This document shows positions 1 to 12,000 of a stretch of DNA of 64,000 nucleotides, in pieces. The stretch lies in NCBI GenBank assembly GCA_029817715.1, contig JARUPY010000387.1:3968001-4032000 (forward strand), read 5' to 3'. A program made the position numbers and the translations under genes. The notes under the pieces were generated by a model that was not told where the DNA came from, did no database searches, and saw nothing but the letters and a program-made list of their open reading frames with translations. Source of the DNA: Melastoma dodecandrum. Taxonomy: Eukaryota; Streptophyta; Magnoliopsida; Myrtales; Melastomataceae. Within the stretch, counting starts at the first letter, position 1. Each line of letters starts with the position of its first letter.

Positions 1-1219
1 CAATGCCAGATATTGAAGTGCTCTCAGTGCGTTTTCCACTGTTGTTCTACACCAGTTCATCAAACATCACTAGAGGGAAATTGATTCAACCTCACCAATT
101 CTCTCATGGTAACTTCCCGGTCGGACATCATAAACACTACCCAAAAACAAAAGAAAAGAAAAGAGCAGATGACCAAACAACTGGGGTCAACTCCACATTA
201 CTAGCATCAACTAAATTAAAATACGGGTCACTGCAACCGAGAAGCAGCACATAAAAAACTTATTCGGACCTTAGACATTCGAACGAGGATCAAAAACTTC
301 AAAATTATCTGGTCCTCTAGAGTTAAGTTCTACCCACTGCACTTGGTGAAGATTCTTGTCCAGATCCAGACACAAATGTAGAGGTGAGTAGCCAAACCAG
401 TAAAGGCACTCTCATTTATGCCCCTCAAATCGAATGCTGTCGTCACAGTCTCATTTCCGCATAAGTTTACGAAATCTCAAAGAATTGTAGCTCAGAGAAG
501 AGACTGCCGTGCCACAATTCATCATATCGAATCCTGTCGTCTCGCTAGAGGCCAACATGCAACTAGCCTAGAATCAAAATCAACTAGTAAAAGCTTAGCA
601 GAACAAGAAGACAGAACCCGGTCAATCAGGTGTGTGGCACAACTGTGGTAGCCAAAAAAGTTGACCGCATAAGAACACAATGCGATACTGACGTGAAAGA
701 AGAAAGTTTGGGATTTGGTCATCAAGAAAATTAAGCACGAATAGAATAAACACTTACATTGACTAAACGAAATACAGAGTACAAAAGTCGACAACCAAAT
801 TCCCTTTGCGTGAAGTTGAAGATAATATGGGCAATAAGAAGAGCGTGTGCTTGGGGGGGAGACAATATGCCGGAGGAGTGGACAAAAATCTTGTCGGCGT
901 ATCCCCCAACCTTCAAAAAATCAAAACACGAGGTGGTGGTAATGGGGAGCTCATCTCAACAATAACTAATAAAAGAGATTATATACATGAATTGCACATT
1001 GTCCATGGTTCAAATTAGAGGGGACAAGCCACTTCCTTGAAGAATCGACTTTCGGTCTCAAGCTGCATCGAGGCGTGCTCTGCACCGACGACATTGTTTA
1101 GTTCTTTATGAGAGTTATATTCACTTTGTATTCTTGTCTTCGGAGGAGTTTCATTTCTAGATTATTTGCATCTCGTTTTTCCGTTGAAGGATTCTGTCCG
1201 AGAACTTCCTGTCTGATTC
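1..1219. other. Intergenic, nothing recognised
   Basis: Short open frames occur on both strands, but none has recognisable protein motifs, plausible splice continuity or codon bias. A 3' untranslated region or the end of a gene lying to the left cannot be excluded. Confidence 0.4.
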
Positions 1220-1910
1220 GATACAATAGCGATATTGAAGCTGGTTAACCTTCGATTCGTGGACCTCTCTTTCAACAACTTTACTGGAGTCCTCCCAGAA
1301 CAACTGGTGAGTCTTCCCCCGCCTTCTCGACTTCAACATTTCGCACAATCATTTGCAGGGCGAACTTCCTCTCGGTGGCTTTTCAAAGAACACCATATCG
1401 CCAGACAACCCAGGACTTTGCGGAGTTGCTGTCAACCGTTCCTGCCATGGGGTCCTTCCAAAGCCCATTGTCCTCAATCCCAACTCAACCTATGTTACAA
1501 GTGGTTCGCTGCCTGTAACTCCTGACAACATGAGAATCATTGTAAGTATATTGCTCTTGTCGCCGTTGGTGGTGGTGCTGCTATCATTATTGGTGTGATT
1601 GTCATCACCGTCCTAAACCTTCATGTCCAACAGTCAAAGTCTAAATCTGTTGCCCCCCTGACATTATCAGCCGGGTATGATTGCAGTTACTCACTGACCA
1701 GTGAGGCAGATTCTGGGAAGCTGGTTATGTTTCTGGCGAACCTGAGTTCAGCACTGGAACGCATGTTCTGCACAAGGACTGGAAAGCTGTTCTGCAAAAT
1801 GTGAGATCCATTGCAATCAAGAAGCTCACCGCCGTGTCGAGTTGGACTTGGCAAGATCAGGCATTCCAACCTCGTGGCACTCGAGGGTTACTACTGGACT
1901 CCTTTGTAAC
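1220..1910 (+). pseudogene. LRR receptor-like kinase fragment (PXC2-like), decayed
   Basis: Conceptual translation in shifting frames recovers ordered pieces of a plant leucine-rich-repeat receptor kinase. First comes a last LRR (FVDLSFNNFTGVLPEQL), then the juxtamembrane hallmark NPGLCGVAVNRSC with VLPKPIVLNPNST. A transmembrane stretch (IIIGVIVITVLNL) follows, then the segment containing SGKLVMF. The start of the kinase N-lobe is visible as IAIKKLT, and its continuation as VALEGYYW is recognisable in another frame near 1870-1895. From family knowledge this order matches PXC2-type LRR-RLKs. Several frameshifts separate the pieces, the upstream LRRs and most of the kinase domain are missing, and no intact frame spans the unit. 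I infer a truncated, non-functional relic. Confidence 0.75.
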
Positions 1911-2099
1911 TCCTGATATCGGAGTTCGTCTTGGGGAAAAAATTATATCCACAGATTATCGTTTTCTGTGTAAGCCGTGTGGTTTGGTCAATTTCATCCT
2001 TCCTTCGTATAACCTACTCATTTATAATCACTTTTCTTACATCGTATTTGAATATGGAAAGTAATTCCACAAATTCTATATGATCTAAAAATAAAAATC

Positions 2100-3570
2100 T
2101 TAATCTTTCCAGTTGTTTTCCCAACCTTTTCTATCAGAAAATGCAGCAGCAGACTTGGACGCCATCCCATTTGCAGATCCATTGCCTGTGGCCTTCTGAC
2201 CAGGAGGTTTCACTTCCCTGATTTCATCCCAGTCGTCGTCCCAATCCTCATCCCAGCCTTCGGTAGCTTCCCCATCGTTGGCCGAGACAACCTCTGTCTG
2301 CCCCATTTCAAGCTCTTGGTATGGAATCCAGTCAACCCTTCTTTCCGATTTCCTAAACCTGCAGCATGCCCAAATGCCTCCCACAATGGCAGCCGTGCCA
2401 AACAGAAAGTAGACTCCATGGACGGGATTCACGGTTGCAGCATATGGGAACTGCCATTCGAAAGGGTGACCAGGATCTGGCAAAGAAATGTGCACGACAC
2501 ACTCTCCGGAACCAGCATTCAACACGACAAGAGAACTTCCCACTATCTGTGCTGTCACATTATACTGAAAAATACAAAGAAAACATCATGGTCTTATTTT
2601 ACCACCGGTTTATAATGACTAATCAAGGCAAGGCACCAAGGATATCAAGAGATGGACCTCTTTAGTCTGTTGTTTCTCAAGTATAACCTCCTTGGACGAA
2701 GCATTTTCTGGCGCATACACAACTTTGATCGTGAGAGAATCCTCCCCGCCATTTTTGAGGATAAGAAATGTGTCCTTTGAGCCTACAGGAAATCAAAGAG
2801 GAATTGTTGTTACACCAGTCAGGATTACAACTCCCAGGCCCACAACCGAGGCTACAAATTTCCATGCTTTGCCCATGACTTGCATTGACATTGCCCGTGA
2901 GGAAGGAACAATCAAATTTATTCCCACTGAAGAAACTCCAATGATCCACCCGCGGCATATGTATATGGAAGAGACCGTAGGACTTACTAATATAAACTAC
3001 CATGAAAACACAAAACTCAAAACCATGGTAATCACAAACACGCTCAGAAATCACGACTCATCCCCGCGTCGACGCCTTACAATTCCAGCAGCAGAAGAAA
3101 CAAACACGCACAAAAGAACAAAAACCGAGAAATCACCCAGCAGAGTGAACAAAAATCCTCGCACCTTCCCCCGGATGTGCCAAGCAGGCACTCAACTTGT
3201 TGCCATCCCGGCAAGATTCCACTTTCGAGCACTTATCGCTAACGCTGCTACTTTTAGGATCAACAGGCCTTGGCTTAATATCCCCTGACTTTCCACCACC
3301 GGAATCTAGACCCGACGCGGGACTAGGCGCGGGGGAATAACCCTAAAATCAGCCCAGACGGATGAAAAAAATCAATCGAATAAGCAATTAAGAATTACCC
3401 ACAAAGGAAAAAAAAAAAGAACAAACAGCGAATACCTGGGCAGTGCTTATGCCGGCGGTCGGCGTAAGAAACCTCCTGGTGGTCAAAAGGGAAAACGAGG
3501 ACGTGACCGTCGAGGGGTACCCGGATATCAAAACCAACAGAATTGCGAGAAAGACGGGATCTTTGCACAT
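2100..3570 (-). CDS. Single-pass type I membrane protein, DUF7356-like
   Basis: Four exons read on the minus strand: 3570-3436, 3342-3165, 2782-2658 and 2564-2100, all with GT-AG borders and one continuous frame of 300 residues. The start at 3570 is preferred over the upstream in-frame ATG at 3684 because it opens directly into a signal peptide (MCKDPVFLAILLVLISGYPS). A Gly/Ser/Pro-rich linker follows, then a cysteine-containing extracytoplasmic domain, one membrane segment (VYFLFGTAAIVGGIWACC) and a very acidic tail with repeated Trp-Asp pairs (WDEDWDDDWDE) ending in WENNWKD. From family knowledge this layout fits the uncharacterised plant DUF7356 group, in which a galactose-binding-like fold is predicted in the lumen or apoplast. 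The function is unknown. The gene model is firm and the family name moderately so. Confidence 0.8.
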
Positions 3571-5163
3571 ATTTGTTTCGGGGGGGAACTCAATCACCCA
3601 GGATGGGAGAAGGGGGGGAAACTCCCGAAACGACGAAGAGGGCGATCCATCGGGAAGCGAAACAAAAGGGGCTGCTGTAATCAAAGTTTCTCTGCTTTCG
3701 GGGAAGGAGGACTTTGAGTGGGGGGGGGGGGGGGGACTTGGATGAATGGACTTTGAATATTAAATTCGATGGCGCACTTTGTTGGCTTTGGTCAAAGAAG
3801 CTGGTTAAACGAACCCGACAACATTTGTAACTGGTCGACTCCATTGCAGTTCCGCATGGGTGCTTCATCGTTACTAACTACATTCATGAATTAACTTCCT
3901 AGTATTTATTATTCTTTTACACTTCTGAACAATTTCTATATAAGATAACCTTCATAGCAAAGTTCACGGTCAAGATTAATCCTACTTTAATATGACGAAT
4001 TAAAATAATAATTATATATTTTGAATTACTTCACAAACGTTTTTAAATTAATTAGGATAAATTTTCTTTTCCCTCTTATTTATTTTTTGTTGAACATTAT
4101 CTTAATATATTTATGAATTCACAGTGCAGGTGATTTATTATTTCACATCTTATTAGAAAATTATAATTTTTTTGTTTAAATCATGTCCTCAAATTAATTA
4201 GTTTACATTAAGATTAAAATAATGATTATTAATATTCTTGTAGTTAACTTTGTTTTTCTTTTTTTTTTTAACTAGAACTTTCCCTCAACTTGAGAGGATC
4301 CAAATCCGTAACGTAATATCAAGCTCTTTCCCGGGCCCATTATGTGTTGGGCTGGAACTGGCCCAAATACAGTGAACATCATTTTGGCCCAATATGAAAT
4401 TTTAGTGTCCACCAAGTTGCAGCAAACTGCTACCGCGTTTTGTTTCCTAATGCCTTATTTATTACTTCTTACTCATCAAGCATCCATGGGATTCGTATCC
4501 AATCAGTGAAACAAGCTACTCAGCTCCACTTTAGGTGAACTCGCGGCTACTGTTGATCCCCGTGTACCTGCCGAATTCGAACATCGGACATGGAGTAAAT
4601 AGCGTGGGGAGGGGGGGGGGGGGGGGGGGGCATAAATAATGCGTTCAACATCATTCATTGGTACTCTTTGTCTTGGTGTGGTTTTGGAGGGGTAGTTGAA
4701 ATGAGCGGTGGTCAAATGGACTCACGTGGGTAGCTGGGAAAACAAACTTATTATTACACACACAAGACAGTCAACAAAACTTCCAAAGAGGGATCATGAG
4801 ATATGGCCATCCATATAACCGCAGAAACAGGCACCGGAATGGTATTATCTAATACGAGCATCGCATACATACGCTTTCGGGAGTAGGGTCGGATGGCGAG
4901 CCAAATTGGGAGCAGTAGCAGTAAGCAGCAGATGACTATGGATGGATAGGTGGATCACAAGCTCACAGCTTCCACTCGCAACTACCACTCCCTCCCCTGA
5001 ATAAGAGGGGTAGCTCAGCAGCTCACACAACCAACCCCACACCTGCTATTCATCTGATATAGCCCATCAACACAACTCCCATATTCGTTCCCCAATTATC
5101 TCATCCCTTGATTTTCTCCTAGTTACAGCACAAGCAAGAGGGACAGAGCAGAGGCTTTGCAAA
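3571..5163. other. Intergenic, AT-rich, with two poly-G tracts
   Basis: No gene is recognised. G homopolymers occur at 3720-3735 and 4611-4630. The stretch from about 3880 to 4270 is very AT-rich. The right end should hold the CHIL promoter and 5' leader. Confidence 0.5.
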
Positions 5164-6085
5164 AGTGGGTTTTCTGTCCCTGTTCTTTTTTTTTTTAATT
5201 ACCTGTTCATTGATCAGTAGTATTCATGATGAATATGATGATTGTGGGGATGTGGGATTTGTTTCTTGCAGTGGGTTCTGAGACGGTCGTGGTTGATGAG
5301 ATCGCTTTCCCTACCAAAGTTACCACGTCCAAGCCCCTTTCCCTCTTCGGACACGGTTTGTTCTCCTCTTTGGATCATTGTCCATGTGTTTGTCTGCGAC
5401 TTGTGTTTCTGAGACAGAGGTGTGTTGGTTGTGGTGTTTGTTTTCATGGCCAGGCATAACCGACATAGAGATCCACTTCCTCCAGATCAAGTTCACTGCG
5501 ATTGGTGTCTACCTGGACCCTGAAGTCATTGCCCACCTTCATCAGTGGAAGGGGAAGCCCGGGACAGCCTTGGCTGGGGACGATGACTTCTTTGAGGCTC
5601 TCATCTCAGGTGGGTGGGCAGTCATCCTAGCTAGATAAGCTGGCCTCGTTGGTGTGTTCTTACGACCGTTGTTGTCTGTGTGATTGGGGTTCACAGCTCC
5701 GGTGGAGAAGTTCCTCAGGATCGTGGTGATCAAGGAGATAAAGGGGTCCCAGTACGGGGTCCAGCTGGAGAGCGCGGTGAGGGACAGGCTTGCGGCGGAG
5801 GACAAGTATGAGGAGGAGGAGGAGGTTGAGCTCGAGAAGGTGGTGGAGTTCTTCCAGTCAAAGTACTTCAAGAAGGACTCGGTCATCACCTTCCACTTCC
5901 CGGCAGGCTCGAAGACGGCCGAGGTCACCTTCAGCACCGAAGGGAAGGAGGCGGCGAAGATTGCCCTGGGGAACGGGAACGTGGTCGAGATGATCCAGAG
6001 GTGGTACCTGGGAGGCACCAGGGGTGTTTCCCAGACCACCATCTCCAGCCTCGCCGGAAACCTCTCCTTGGAGCTGTCCAAATGA
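5164..6085 (+). CDS. CHIL: Chalcone isomerase-like protein (type IV, CHIL)
   Basis: The product matches the type IV chalcone isomerase-fold family. From family knowledge these proteins lack isomerase activity, bind chalcone synthase and raise flavonoid output in the cytosol. Visible landmarks are [69 protein letters not shown] and [14 protein letters not shown]. Exons are 5272-5355, 5454-5609 and 5697-6085. The preferred start splits the ATG: A at 5164, a 107-bp GT-AG intron at 5165-5271, then TG at 5272. This gives [13 protein letters not shown] and 209 residues, the usual family length. The alternative is an unspliced in-frame start at 5226, which adds an odd [13 protein letters not shown] leader containing the likely acceptor tract. 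An acidic run ([10 protein letters not shown]) is typical of the family. An (AAG/GAA)n run follows in the 3' UTR. Confidence 0.92.
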
Positions 6086-6127
6086 AGACGCCTGCCTATC
6101 TCGTATTCCGGTCCAAGAATCACTGAC

Positions 6128-6151
6128 GAAGAAGAAGAAGAAGAAGAAGAA
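6128..6151 (+). repeat. (GAA)8 microsatellite in CHIL 3' UTR
   Basis: Eight uninterrupted GAA units start about 40 bases after the CHIL stop codon. Confidence 0.9.
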
Positions 6152-6401
6152 GGGGATTTCGTTAGTGTGGGGTTGTCTTTGTTTACTTGAGGATTACAAT
6201 AAATTTTTGTTCTTCTAATCCTTGTGTTGGCAATGAATCAACTGGATGCATCAAGGGAATGAAGTTGTGGCAATAACCATGGAAGGAAAACCAACTAACG
6301 TTTCGAATTCCGACAGGAAGGTGCAGGCCCAAAATGTTAACTTCGGCCCAATATAAAAGATTGGCCAGACATGTTTGAAAGCCCATTTACAACCGTTCGG
6401 G

Positions 6402-7125
6402 TAGAGGTGGCAAACGGGCGGGCTGGCTCGGCAGCTCGCCCGCTTGGCTCGTACTGTAGCGATCCGAGCTTCGGCTCGGCCCACTACAGTAACGGGCTGG
6501 CTCGGCTCGGACAATCGTCGACGAGCCGAGCCGAGCCAGCTAGATGAGCTCGCGAGCCCCGGGTTGGTGAGCCAGGTGTACCGGGCTAGCGAGCCGGCTC
6601 GCGAGCCGGATTAAAAAATTTTTTTTTTAATTCTTTTTTTCCAACGGTCATTTGACCGTTGGATTTTTTTTTTTGTTACTTTTCAATGGTAATGTTACCG
6701 TTTGTAACATTTTTTTTCTTTTTAATTTAAAAAAAAAATGGGTGCCAACCTAGTTGGGATGTATGTAATTTGTAGTGTGCAAATGTCAAATTATTAATTG
6801 TATACTTAAATTTTTTTCGGCTAAAAATTTGTATGTAATATACAATTTATAAAATTAATTTCATAATTATTATTTTTATAAAAAATAATTTTATTTGTGT
6901 CGGTTGAGCTCGTTAGGCTCGGCTCGTTAGGCTCGGCTCGACTCGGCTCGTTCGGCTCGTGGCTCGCGAGCCTTCTCGGGTTAAAAAAAATTTCGGATTG
7001 GCTCGTTAGGCTCGACTCGTTAGACTCGTTAGGCTCGTTGAGCTCGGCTCGCTAAGCTCGACAGGCTCGATGAGCCAGGCCTTGATAGGCTCGGCTCGGC
7101 TCGGCTCGCTCGTTTGCCACCTCTA
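6402..7125. mobile_element. Non-autonomous hAT-superfamily DNA transposon
   Basis: The element is 724 bp. Its terminal inverted repeats start TAGAGGTGGCAAACG and end CGTTTGCCACCTCTA. It is flanked by a perfect 8-bp direct duplication, CGTTCGGG, at 6394-6401 and 7126-7133, the target-site size of hAT transposons. Both subterminal regions (about 6420-6610 and 6900-7115) are packed with GGCTCG or CGAGCC units. The centre is AT-rich and has no transposase frame. The superfamily assignment rests on the terminal motif and target-site size. It lies downstream of CHIL. Confidence 0.93.
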
Positions 7126-7133
7126 CGTTCGGG

Positions 7134-7576
7134 ACAACAACTAATATAGGCGACGGTCCATATGCAACAATCAATTTATATTTACTCTAAAGCCACGTAC
7201 GAGCTTTGCTTCAATTTACCTTTAGTTCGTAAGCTATTTTATCATTTACGATTAAATGTTTTAAAATTTTTAGGTTGATGTTAACATTATATATCGTTAT
7301 TATAGAATCGTGAGAGTCGTGGCATTATTACCGGGCCAAAAAAGTTAGTAATGAGAAGAACAGCGCCCATAATAACAGACAACCCCCACATTGCAGGTAC
7401 GACGACGTTTCGTGGTTTTTTTTTTTTTCTCTCCACTCCCCGCCCTCGTTCTCCACTACCTCGACTGTCTTTCTAAAGACACATTTCATCAGTTACGCCC
7501 CACGCTCCACCGACAAACCCAACGAGGAAAGGAAGAGGGAAAACGAAGAGAGACGCCATGCCCACACTCTCGATTA
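7134..7576. other. Intergenic, nothing recognised
   Basis: Mixed AT-rich sequence between the hAT element and an LTR-like segment. No convincing coding or RNA signal is seen. Confidence 0.4.
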
Positions 7577-7760
7577 CCGTTGAAAGGGTTGTCATATGGC
7601 AAATCCAATCCCACGTCGGATAAAGAAAAAAGTTCGACCTAGTATATATAGCTTATCGGCTACTCCCTCTATAGCCAATTGATTTTAGAATGGAATTCCG
7701 CTAGGCTTGTATGCTGGGCTCGGCATATAGGCCGGTCCGATATTCTAACATGGTATCAGA
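7577..7760 (+). mobile_element. LTR end plus tRNA-iMet primer-binding site (solo or truncated)
   Basis: The segment ends in TATTCTAACA at 7748 and is followed at once by TGGTATCAGAGC (7749-7760). That is the standard initiator-tRNA-Met primer-binding site of copia-type and TRIM retroelements. The upstream sequence has a TATA-like AGTATATATAG and a plausible LTR length, but the left boundary is a guess. It does not resemble the 3' LTR at 13424, so it probably belongs to a different element from the copia polyprotein downstream. Confidence 0.6.
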
Positions 7761-7959
7761 GCCCGGTTAAGTTCAACAAAACCGATGATCTGTTCCGACG
7801 ACCCCTCCGAGAGTATCTCCTCAACGCGCTTACCAAGGGTACAATTTTGTTGGGTTGTTGATGCTTAGTCAAACATGTTCTAATTGAATAGTTGGATTTT
7901 GTTCTTTATGATATCTAATGCGCCGAGTCCCATTTGATCATCAATTGGTTTCAAATTAT

Positions 7960-9010
7960 TAGCCTTATATCCTACTGTTGATGCCATCGTGCGGATTCTC
8001 GTAAATCGGCAATCGGCTTCAAGATCAAAGGAGAGGAAAGCCCAATACACCTCTGAACTTAGAGAAAAGTCCAGACACTTAAAATTGAAGCCACTACTCT
8101 TTCCGCACAGCTTACTGTTTCCCAGGTTCGAGAAGACTCTGCTCATTGAGCCATATAAGGACTGCTCTTTGCGCAGGGTTCATGTCACATGTAGTTCTCC
8201 TTCTACTTCTCCAAGTGCGGAGTAGGTTATTGAAATTGGCTTGCCTCTCGTCGGGTCAATAATTACTTGTGTTATGGAATCATGTGGATGGGAACGATTT
8301 TTGCAGATTTTGTACGAATTTCCTTTAGCTGGATTTGTGTATATAATCTGATTGCCCTCGTTGACATTTGCGTAAAAACTCTGATTTCAGAGGGATGCGA
8401 CTGGTTTAATGGCATAAGACACTGAGCTTAAACTGTGATTATAGGTTATGGAACAACATGTTCAACCGCGCGACGGTTTGTTTTTCTAGTTCCCTTTAGT
8501 AACAATATTAGCTACATGAATTCATGTATGGTGTCAAACTTCATTCAATGTGCCTCTTGCATATGATATCCTCTGGATATTCTGCCGTCGCTCATGTCTG
8601 TTGAGCATAGGGACTAAAGTTAATGATTTATCGGGGATAGTGATTTTGTTCTTCTGATTGAAACCAAATGTTGGCGCAATGGTTTTCGAGTCTTTTGGGT
8701 CAAATTTTCTTCAATCACTTTGTTCTACGATTCCCTGTATGTGTAACACTCAATGAAACACTTAAGAAGGAAGTGGAAAGGATTAAAATAGCCAGAGGGG
8801 AAGCAATCACTTCATCGGATTCCTACAATCTCAGAATGCACTGCATCCCCTACGCGAAACCCGCGTTTTTTCAGCAACATCCTCAGCAGGGCAACGACGA
8901 CCCCCAGAACAACATGCAGATGCGGCAGTTCCACATGTTTCAGCAAATGCGGGATTGCTCACATCAGCCTCTCGTATCCGTAGCCCATTCCAACTCCCAC
9001 TCCGACATGG
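7960..9010 (+). pseudogene. bZIP transcription factor gene fragment (group I, bZIP29/52-like), decayed
   Basis: Three exon remnants keep genomic order and spacing. The basic region plus hinge, RILVNRQSASRSKERKAQY, is at about 7989-8050. It continues after a one-base frame change as TTLSAQLT and ends at a CAG/GT donor near 8123. A second piece near 8448-8476 reads VMEQHVQPRD and is followed by GT. A third, near 8738-9005, reads NETLKKEVERIKIARGE and continues into a Gln-rich tail (MRQFHMFQQ). From family knowledge this is the VIP1/RF2a/bZIP29-type architecture. The N-terminal half is absent, the heptad leucines are degraded and frames are broken. Introns are retained, so this is a genomic fragment, not a retrocopy. 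It joins directly to copia gag sequence at about 9010. Confidence 0.85.
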
Positions 9011-9011
9011 A

Positions 9012-12000
9012 GAAGGTCTGTAGAACTCGCACTGTCAATCAGGAACAAGTTGGGGTTCATAGATGGTCGATCGAAAAAACCAGCTGCAAATAGTGGGTTG
9101 TTTAACGCTTGAGTTCGCTGTGATAGTCTGGTGAAAGCTTGGCTACAGAAATCTGTTTCAGCTCCGATAGCATCTACTATCTTTTGTCTTAGTACGACAA
9201 AGGAGACATGGGATGAGTTGAAGGATAGGTATGGAGAGCCGGACGACTAGAAGATTTGCCAGCTGCAGTCCCAATATCATGCTCTAGTACAGGGGAATAG
9301 AACAATTGCTGGGTTTTATAATGAAATGCTCTCACTCTTGCGAGAGCTCAGAGTGTACCGATCCATTCATTTCTGTGAGTGTAGAAAATGTAAATGCGGA
9401 TGACAGAGAGGTTTTATGGAGGATCAACAGAAGGATATGGTGTTCAAATTCTTAAATGGTCTGAACAGGGAGTTTGAGGGTCTAAGAACGCAGATACTGC
9501 TGCGGAAACCATTCCCTACACTAGGGGAGGCTTATAATATAGTGCAGCGAGAGGAAATACAAAGAATTATGAGAAATGAAGAGAGTGTGATGCTGTCACA
9601 TCTTGTTGCAGCAGCTGTTACATAGAGTGGATATGCAGCAGAGAAGGAAGTGGAATCCAGCCAAGTGAATTATGTTGGCAAGAAGCGGTTTAATCTTGAT
9701 ATTATATGTGATAATTGTGGTAAGAAGGGGCATATAAAAAGGGAATGTTATTTTCTAGTTGGGTTTCCTACTAGCAATAGAGGAGGCAGAGGCCGAGGAA
9801 GAGGAGTGATGAGGTTTCAGGGAATGGACAACAGAAGAGCAGTCAATCTAGTTAAGCATGGAAGAGATGTATCCGAGATGCAGCTCCCTCAACTAAACCT
9901 GACAGGGAACCAAGTTCAGAAACTATTGTCATTGCTGAGTGTGGAAGAAAATAGCCAAATAAGCACACAAACCTCACATAGACAAGCTGGTCAGGCATCC
10001 TCTTCTTCTATTCCCTCTTCGACCTTTTCAGGTATTATATCCACCATGTCTTTTCATAGCAAAGCTATTCATGCAAACTTTCAAACCTGGATACTAGACA
10101 CAGGAGTAACAGATCATGTTGTATCTAATATCACATGTTTTTCAAACTGTCAGCAATTAAAACAGCCTCTACAGATCCATCTACCGAACAATAGCACAGT
10201 CTTGGCAACACACATAGGGGTAGTCCATTTAAACCCAATTCTCATTCTAGAGGATGCACTCTTTGTGCCAGACTTTCAGTTTAATCTTGTGTCAGCCAGC
10301 GAACTAACCAAAACACCTTACATATGCCTAGTTCTATCTCACAATTGTTGTCTTATCCAGGACTTGCGCAATTGGATGACGATTGGACTTGCTAGGAAAA
10401 GGGGAGGCTTGTATGTGATCGACAAGATAACTGGAAACAAGCAAACTGGACATACTTCACCCATACAACATCATCTCCCTCAACCATGCACATCAGACAC
10501 ACTGCATGCTCTTAGTACAATAAGACGTTGCACTAGTTTAGATAACTTTGACCTTTGGCATCTTCGACTAGGTCATGTAGGACAAAACAAACTGTTTTTT
10601 CTCAAACAGTTAGATCCAAACATTTCAGTACTGCAAAACAATGCCTGTACAGTTTGCTATCAAGCTAAACAAAAGAGATTGGTGTTTCCAACCAGTAAAA
10701 TACAAAGTGTTGCATCTTTTGATCTATTGCACTGTGATATATGGGGACCTTGTTCAGTCACAGCATTGGGAGGATATAGATTCTTTCTAACTATTGTTGA
10801 TGACTTCACAAGAGTGACATGGGTGTTTCTAATGCAAACAAAAGCAGAAGTTAAGAACCTGATGCAAGAGTTTTATATCTTTGTGGAGACACAATTTCGA
10901 ACAAAAATCAAAGGAATTAGGAGTGATAATGGGTCTGAGTTTCTAATGACAGAATTCTACAAAAACCATGGAGTAGTTCATCAAACCTCTTGTGTAGAAA
11001 CACCACAGCAAAACGGTGTTGCTGAGCGCAAACACCAACATTTACTAGAGATAACCAGGGCTTTATTGTTTCAGGCAAGTGTGCCTATGCATTTATGGGG
11101 ATATGTTCTGCTAGCTGCAACTCATATTATCAATAGATTACCTAGTAAAGTACTGCAATACAAAACACCATATGAGAAACTATTTAACAAAAGTCCTATA
11201 TATCAAAACTTGAAAGTATTCGGGTCACTTTGCTATGATTGTACATCATCTCATGACAGGAAAAAACTTGACAAGAGAGCACGATCATGTGTGTTTCTTG
11301 GCTATCCTCTTGGCATTAAAGGGTTTTATTTGTTTGATATGGATAGGGAAGTAGTTTTCATATCTAGAGATGTAATCTTCCATGAATCCATATTTCCTTT
11401 CAAGCTGCAACAGCATAAGCATTCATGCACAAACTCATTAGTCTTACCACTTTTTCCATCACAGACTTCCTCTCCATCATTCAGTTCTGTTCCTGCTACT
11501 ACTGCTGCATTAGAACATGAAAATTTTACATCAGACAGCATACCACATGTAGAGTCTGTTATTGATTTAGACACGCATGACAAGTTAGACCAGTCAGAAA
11601 TTGCATATGATGCATCACACACAAGTCACCCAGATAACAATTTAAGAAGAAGTACAAGATCAAAAAGGGTTCCCGGTTATCTTAGCGATTATCATCATAG
11701 CCTCTCTTCACAACAAGTAAGTTCTGACTCATCTGACTTGCCCACCAGGTCAGTTTCCACAGTTTCACTGTATTCTTCTAATCTTTACCCAATTGAACCA
11801 TACATTTCTTATTTCCGACTGTCCAAACCTTATAAATCTTACTTGTTGGCCTTGGAACATCATTCTGACCCTCGTGGCTTTAGAGAGGCAAATGAGTTTC
11901 CACACTGGCAAGAAGCAATGGCTGCTGAACTACGGGCTTTTCAGGAGAATGGCACATGGGAGATTGTAACTTTGCCTCCAGGTCATAGGGTAATTGGTTG

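Noticed and set aside
2692..3288. 198-codon plus-strand open frame
   Set aside because: It is antisense to the four-exon membrane-protein gene, has low-complexity composition and spans that gene's introns and exons alike.
5542..6123. 193-codon minus-strand open frame
   Set aside because: It lies opposite CHIL exons 3 and 4 and has no domain of its own; it is a mirror of the coding strand's codon bias.
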